Made by a program: the position numbers and the translations under genes. From Kiloniella sp. EL199 (GTDB lineage: Bacteria > Pseudomonadota > Alphaproteobacteria > Kiloniellales > Kiloniellaceae), in NCBI RefSeq assembly GCF_900313065.1, contig NZ_OMPU01000011.1, forward strand, positions 220,299 through 284,298: DNA of 64,000 nt. The letters are read 5' to 3'. Shown here piece after piece: positions 61,841-64,000 of this stretch (positions are counted from its first letter, which is position 1; each line of letters opens with the position of its first letter). Below the pieces are notes generated by a model. The model worked only from the letters and a program-made list of their open reading frames with translations, made no database searches and was not told the origin of the DNA.

Positions 61841-64000
61841 TTATTCAACCTCAAAATCAATGGCTCTGTTTTTCCAATAATTTCGCCTCCAAGCATTAAA
61901 CTCTGCTCTATTCACACCAGATGGTAATTTTCCAGTATTTATATGAATTGTACCAAAGTTTTGCTGATGGAAACTCTGTGTTACTTCTGTAATCGGTCCA
62001 TGTTGCGTTTGTATCATATGATGAAGGTTAACGGCTTTTCCATCAGGCCCTAATGGTGCGCGACCAACCCTCATTAACTCTAAGTTTGTCTTACCACTGA
62101 TTGGATCAATTCGATTAGGATCAATAATATCATTTCTTTGATAAACTTTATTCCCGTTAAATTCTATCGGATCCTGTGTCCAAAATTGACGTTTTTGTCC
62201 AAAATAATTGGCTGCAATCTTACGATTTTGAACAGTTTGTTCAACGACATTAATCTGGTCAGTGAGATTATCAAGCGTGTCAGCAAGTTCATTTACTTCT
62301 TTACGGGTGTTCCCTGATCCTCCAGTGAGACGTTTTGCCACTACTCGTGTGACGATGACACTGCTTGCTGCAACAGTTGCATAAAGAGCAGCTTTTTCAG
62401 GTGATATATCACTGTCTTTGATTGTCTCAAGGAAGAGGTCAATAGCCCCTTGTTGTATAGCTTCGGTGCCTTCACCCAATGCTTCTTTGTCACGGATTAG
62501 CCGTTTTACGCCAGCTTCATATTCACTTGCGTAATAATCCAGAGAAAATTCGGGACTTTCTTGACCATTAGTCGAAGGATTAACAACCTCTAACCCACCC
62601 TCAGCAGCAGCCATAAGGCTCCACACTGAATTTGCGACCATATCAGTCATTCCGATGATTGCCGTTGCAGCCTCGGGATTTTCTCTCAGGGTATCCGCCG
62701 CCCAGCTAAAGCCCTTTTTATAATTATTAAGTAGATAAAGCCCTGCATCTTGCTGAACTTGCTCCAGAGTAATTCCTATTCCGGTAAGAACATCACTTGT
62801 TGAGGCCAGTTGAATAGAGGTTCCCAGAATTTTATATAGGCTTTGACGCTCCTCATATGAAAGGCTTGAAAGGTCAGTATCTCCACCATTTTTCTCAAGA
62901 TAGGCTTGGACCTGTAGCATTTCCCCCATAGGAGAATTGATGATTTCATAAGCTTCTTCGGGGTCAATACCTTGCGAAATCAGATCTCGATACAAACCAT
63001 CGATTGCTTCTCCTTTAACTTTCAGAGCCTCTGGCAAGACTGCTAACTGCGCTTCTATAAGGTTTGCAACTGCCTCTACTTTATCCGCAGCCGTTGCGAC
63101 TGCCTCTCGCAATCCCTGAAACCCACTAACAACTTCTGCAATGGCAGCACCATCTACATAAACCTTTACCTTGGTTTTTTTGTCTTTGGTGATTTCCTGC
63201 GCTTTTTCGAGGGCGTTGTTCAGGCCTTCGATACCTTGGCCGGGATTGGCGCGGATGGTGATTGTGGCATCACCGTTCGGGGCTGCAACCGTGGCGCGAG
63301 TGATCTGTTCTTTCTCTGCGTTTTCATAGGACCCTTCGATGGTGGGCAGGGCGGCGATGCGGTCTAGCAGATCCGGGGAGGCGCTGTCTCCACTATCACC
63401 CCCGCCAACACCGATAGAGCCGGAAATAGAACCATTAACGTTCTTGTAATTGTCGTGATCCTGAATATCGCTGTAGTCGAAGGTCTCTGTATCTAGTGCA
63501 ACATCACCCTCGGTCGAGGCAATGACCGCCCCGTCAAGCTGCGTGTGCCCGCCGACGGTGACATCCACGTTGCCTTTGGCAATCAGGGCAGACTGTTCCT
63601 CGACCCACGCCTTGCGGCCCTTTTCATTGCCGTAGGAAAGGGAACCATTGACGGCCGTTCCGCCTGCAGCGGGGGTATCACTGCTTGTATCCCCACTCCC
63701 GTCCAGACCAATGCTCAGGCCAAGAGAACCGCCCTTGCTGTTGCCATCAATCCGGTTAGTATCCTGCACAGAGGCTACGGTCAAATCACCGCCAACATCC
63801 GCATCAATTGATCCCCCAGCCTGCACCTGTGCACCCTTAAGGGTCGTGTCATCCCCGGATTTCAAGGTTACATCATTCCCGGCGAGAATACGGCTGTTGA
63901 TATTGGTCAGACTATCGACATTGCGGTTCGAAGCACTGCCCGAGATCGACCCTGACACAGAAGTCGTTGCCCCGGTGACACCAATGCCCACAGAGGCCCC
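61841..64000 (-). CDS. cdiA: CdiA-like contact-dependent inhibition exoprotein with LHH-type nuclease tip (5' end outside window)
   Basis: The frame is open at the window edge; 719 codons of the 3' end are visible. The first third holds haemagglutinin-repeat sequence (NSRILAGNDVTLKSGDDTTL, GALIAKGN-like and NVDVTVGGHTQLDGAVIAST), the middle is Ala/Glu-rich helix (AATAIIGMTDMVANSVWSLM, ALYATVAASSVIVTRVVAKR) with no VENN motif seen, and the last 75 residues are an HNH/ENDO VII nuclease with the LHH motif in AVNLHHMIQTQHGPITEV. The 5' repeat half is visibly GC-rich and the toxin half AT-rich, the usual mosaic of CdiA tips. The SMI1-type immunity gene follows after three bases. CdiB must lie outside. 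Confidence 0.85.
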   Translation of the reverse strand, partial: GASVGIGVTGATTSVSGSISGSASNRNVDSLTNINSRILAGNDVTLKSGDDTTLKGAQVQAGGSIDADVGGDLTVASVQDTNRIDGNSKGGSLGLSIGLDGSGDTSSDTPAAGGTAVNGSLSYGNEKGRKAWVEEQSALIAKGNVDVTVGGHTQLDGAVIASTEGDVALDTETFDYSDIQDHDNYKNVNGSISGSIGVGGGDSGDSASPDLLDRIAALPTIEGSYENAEKEQITRATVAAPNGDATITIRANPGQGIEGLNNALEKAQEITKDKKTKVKVYVDGAAIAEVVSGFQGLREAVATAADKVEAVANLIEAQLAVLPEALKVKGEAIDGLYRDLISQGIDPEEAYEIINSPMGEMLQVQAYLEKNGGDTDLSSLSYEERQSLYKILGTSIQLASTSDVLTGIGITLEQVQQDAGLYLLNNYKKGFSWAADTLRENPEAATAIIGMTDMVANSVWSLMAAAEGGLEVVNPSTNGQESPEFSLDYYASEYEAGVKRLIRDKEALGEGTEAIQQGAIDLFLETIKDSDISPEKAALYATVAASSVIVTRVVAKRLTGGSGNTRKEVNELADTLDNLTDQINVVEQTVQNRKIAANYFGQKRQFWTQDPIEFNGNKVYQRNDIIDPNRIDPISGKTNLELMRVGRAPLGPDGKAVNLHHMIQTQHGPITEVTQSFHQQNFGTIHINTGKLPSGVNRAEFNAWRRNYWKNRAIDFEVE
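63727..63940. repeat. Direct repeat copy B inside cdiA
   Basis: The intact copy of the 214-base segment, encoding part of the haemagglutinin-repeat region of the partial cdiA gene, in the same orientation as copy A. Confidence 0.85.

Overview
The window looks like the chromosome of a marine or aquatic alphaproteobacterium, possibly of the Rhodospirillales/Kiloniellales type. This is inferred from moderate GC, two small PAS_5-type proteins, a YczE protein, DUF3012 and YHS proteins, a four-gene queuosine operon, three chemoreceptors, a BacNav sodium channel and a LapA-like adhesin. No plasmid, phage or insertion-sequence hallmark was seen. The species cannot be named from the sequence alone.

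Layout. 1-1.2 kb: a catalytically dead ArsC/LMW-PTP-like protein and an EamA transporter remnant. 1.3-8.5 kb: a GntR regulator and a convergent three-gene operon (MttB-family methyltransferase, enolase-superfamily protein, StcD-like flavin oxidoreductase) with a divergent LysR gene and mgsA, most likely for quaternary or N-methyl amine catabolism. 8.5-15.3 kb: PhoD-like phosphatase, chemoreceptor, ureohydrolase with divergent LysR regulator, and a DmpA-type aminopeptidase. 15.5-20.6 kb: YHS protein, a PAS plus chemoreceptor pair resembling a split Aer, YajQ, tRNA-Ser(GGA) and small proteins. 20.7-24.4 kb: ydbH-ynbE-ydbL envelope lipid-transport operon. 24.6-31.9 kb: PDR-type reductase, a DUF3012 lipoprotein, an HSL esterase, cytochrome c peroxidase behind an FNR-like box, an O-methyltransferase, a ferredoxin that looks like the cut-off 3' end of a GbcB-type reductase, a FAH-family hydrolase and a PAS_5 protein.

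32.0-38.2 kb: one 2069-codon type I secreted adhesin with an N-terminal retention region, a TAAG (LapG-type) site, a VWA domain, two duplicated DUF4114-like modules and a C-terminal RTX block. 38.7-41.1 kb: queC-queD-queE-queF behind a class I preQ1 riboswitch whose 3' strand contains the queC ribosome binding site. 41.5-50.2 kb: gabD, a TetR-lipase-ceramidase operon, psuK-psuG, a DUF2946-like protein, and acuI with an overlapping GNAT gene. 50.6-57.9 kb: a standalone dCache protein beside a dCache chemoreceptor, a GGDEF protein, a NavAb-like sodium channel, MscS and a second PAS_5 protein. 58.2-60.7 kb: radical SAM protein, YczE protein and small secreted/membrane proteins.

60.7-64.0 kb: the 3' end of a CdiA-like contact-dependent toxin gene with an LHH-type nuclease tip, an SMI1/KNR4 immunity gene and a second, Imm1-like gene. 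Beyond these lies a same-orientation 0.2-kb remnant of the CdiA repeat region, so the toxin-immunity cassette is flanked by direct repeats. The most promising leads are this cassette, the MttB/enolase/OYE operon with unusual active sites, the standalone dCache next to its chemoreceptor paralogue, and a probable ATC start codon in the radical SAM gene.
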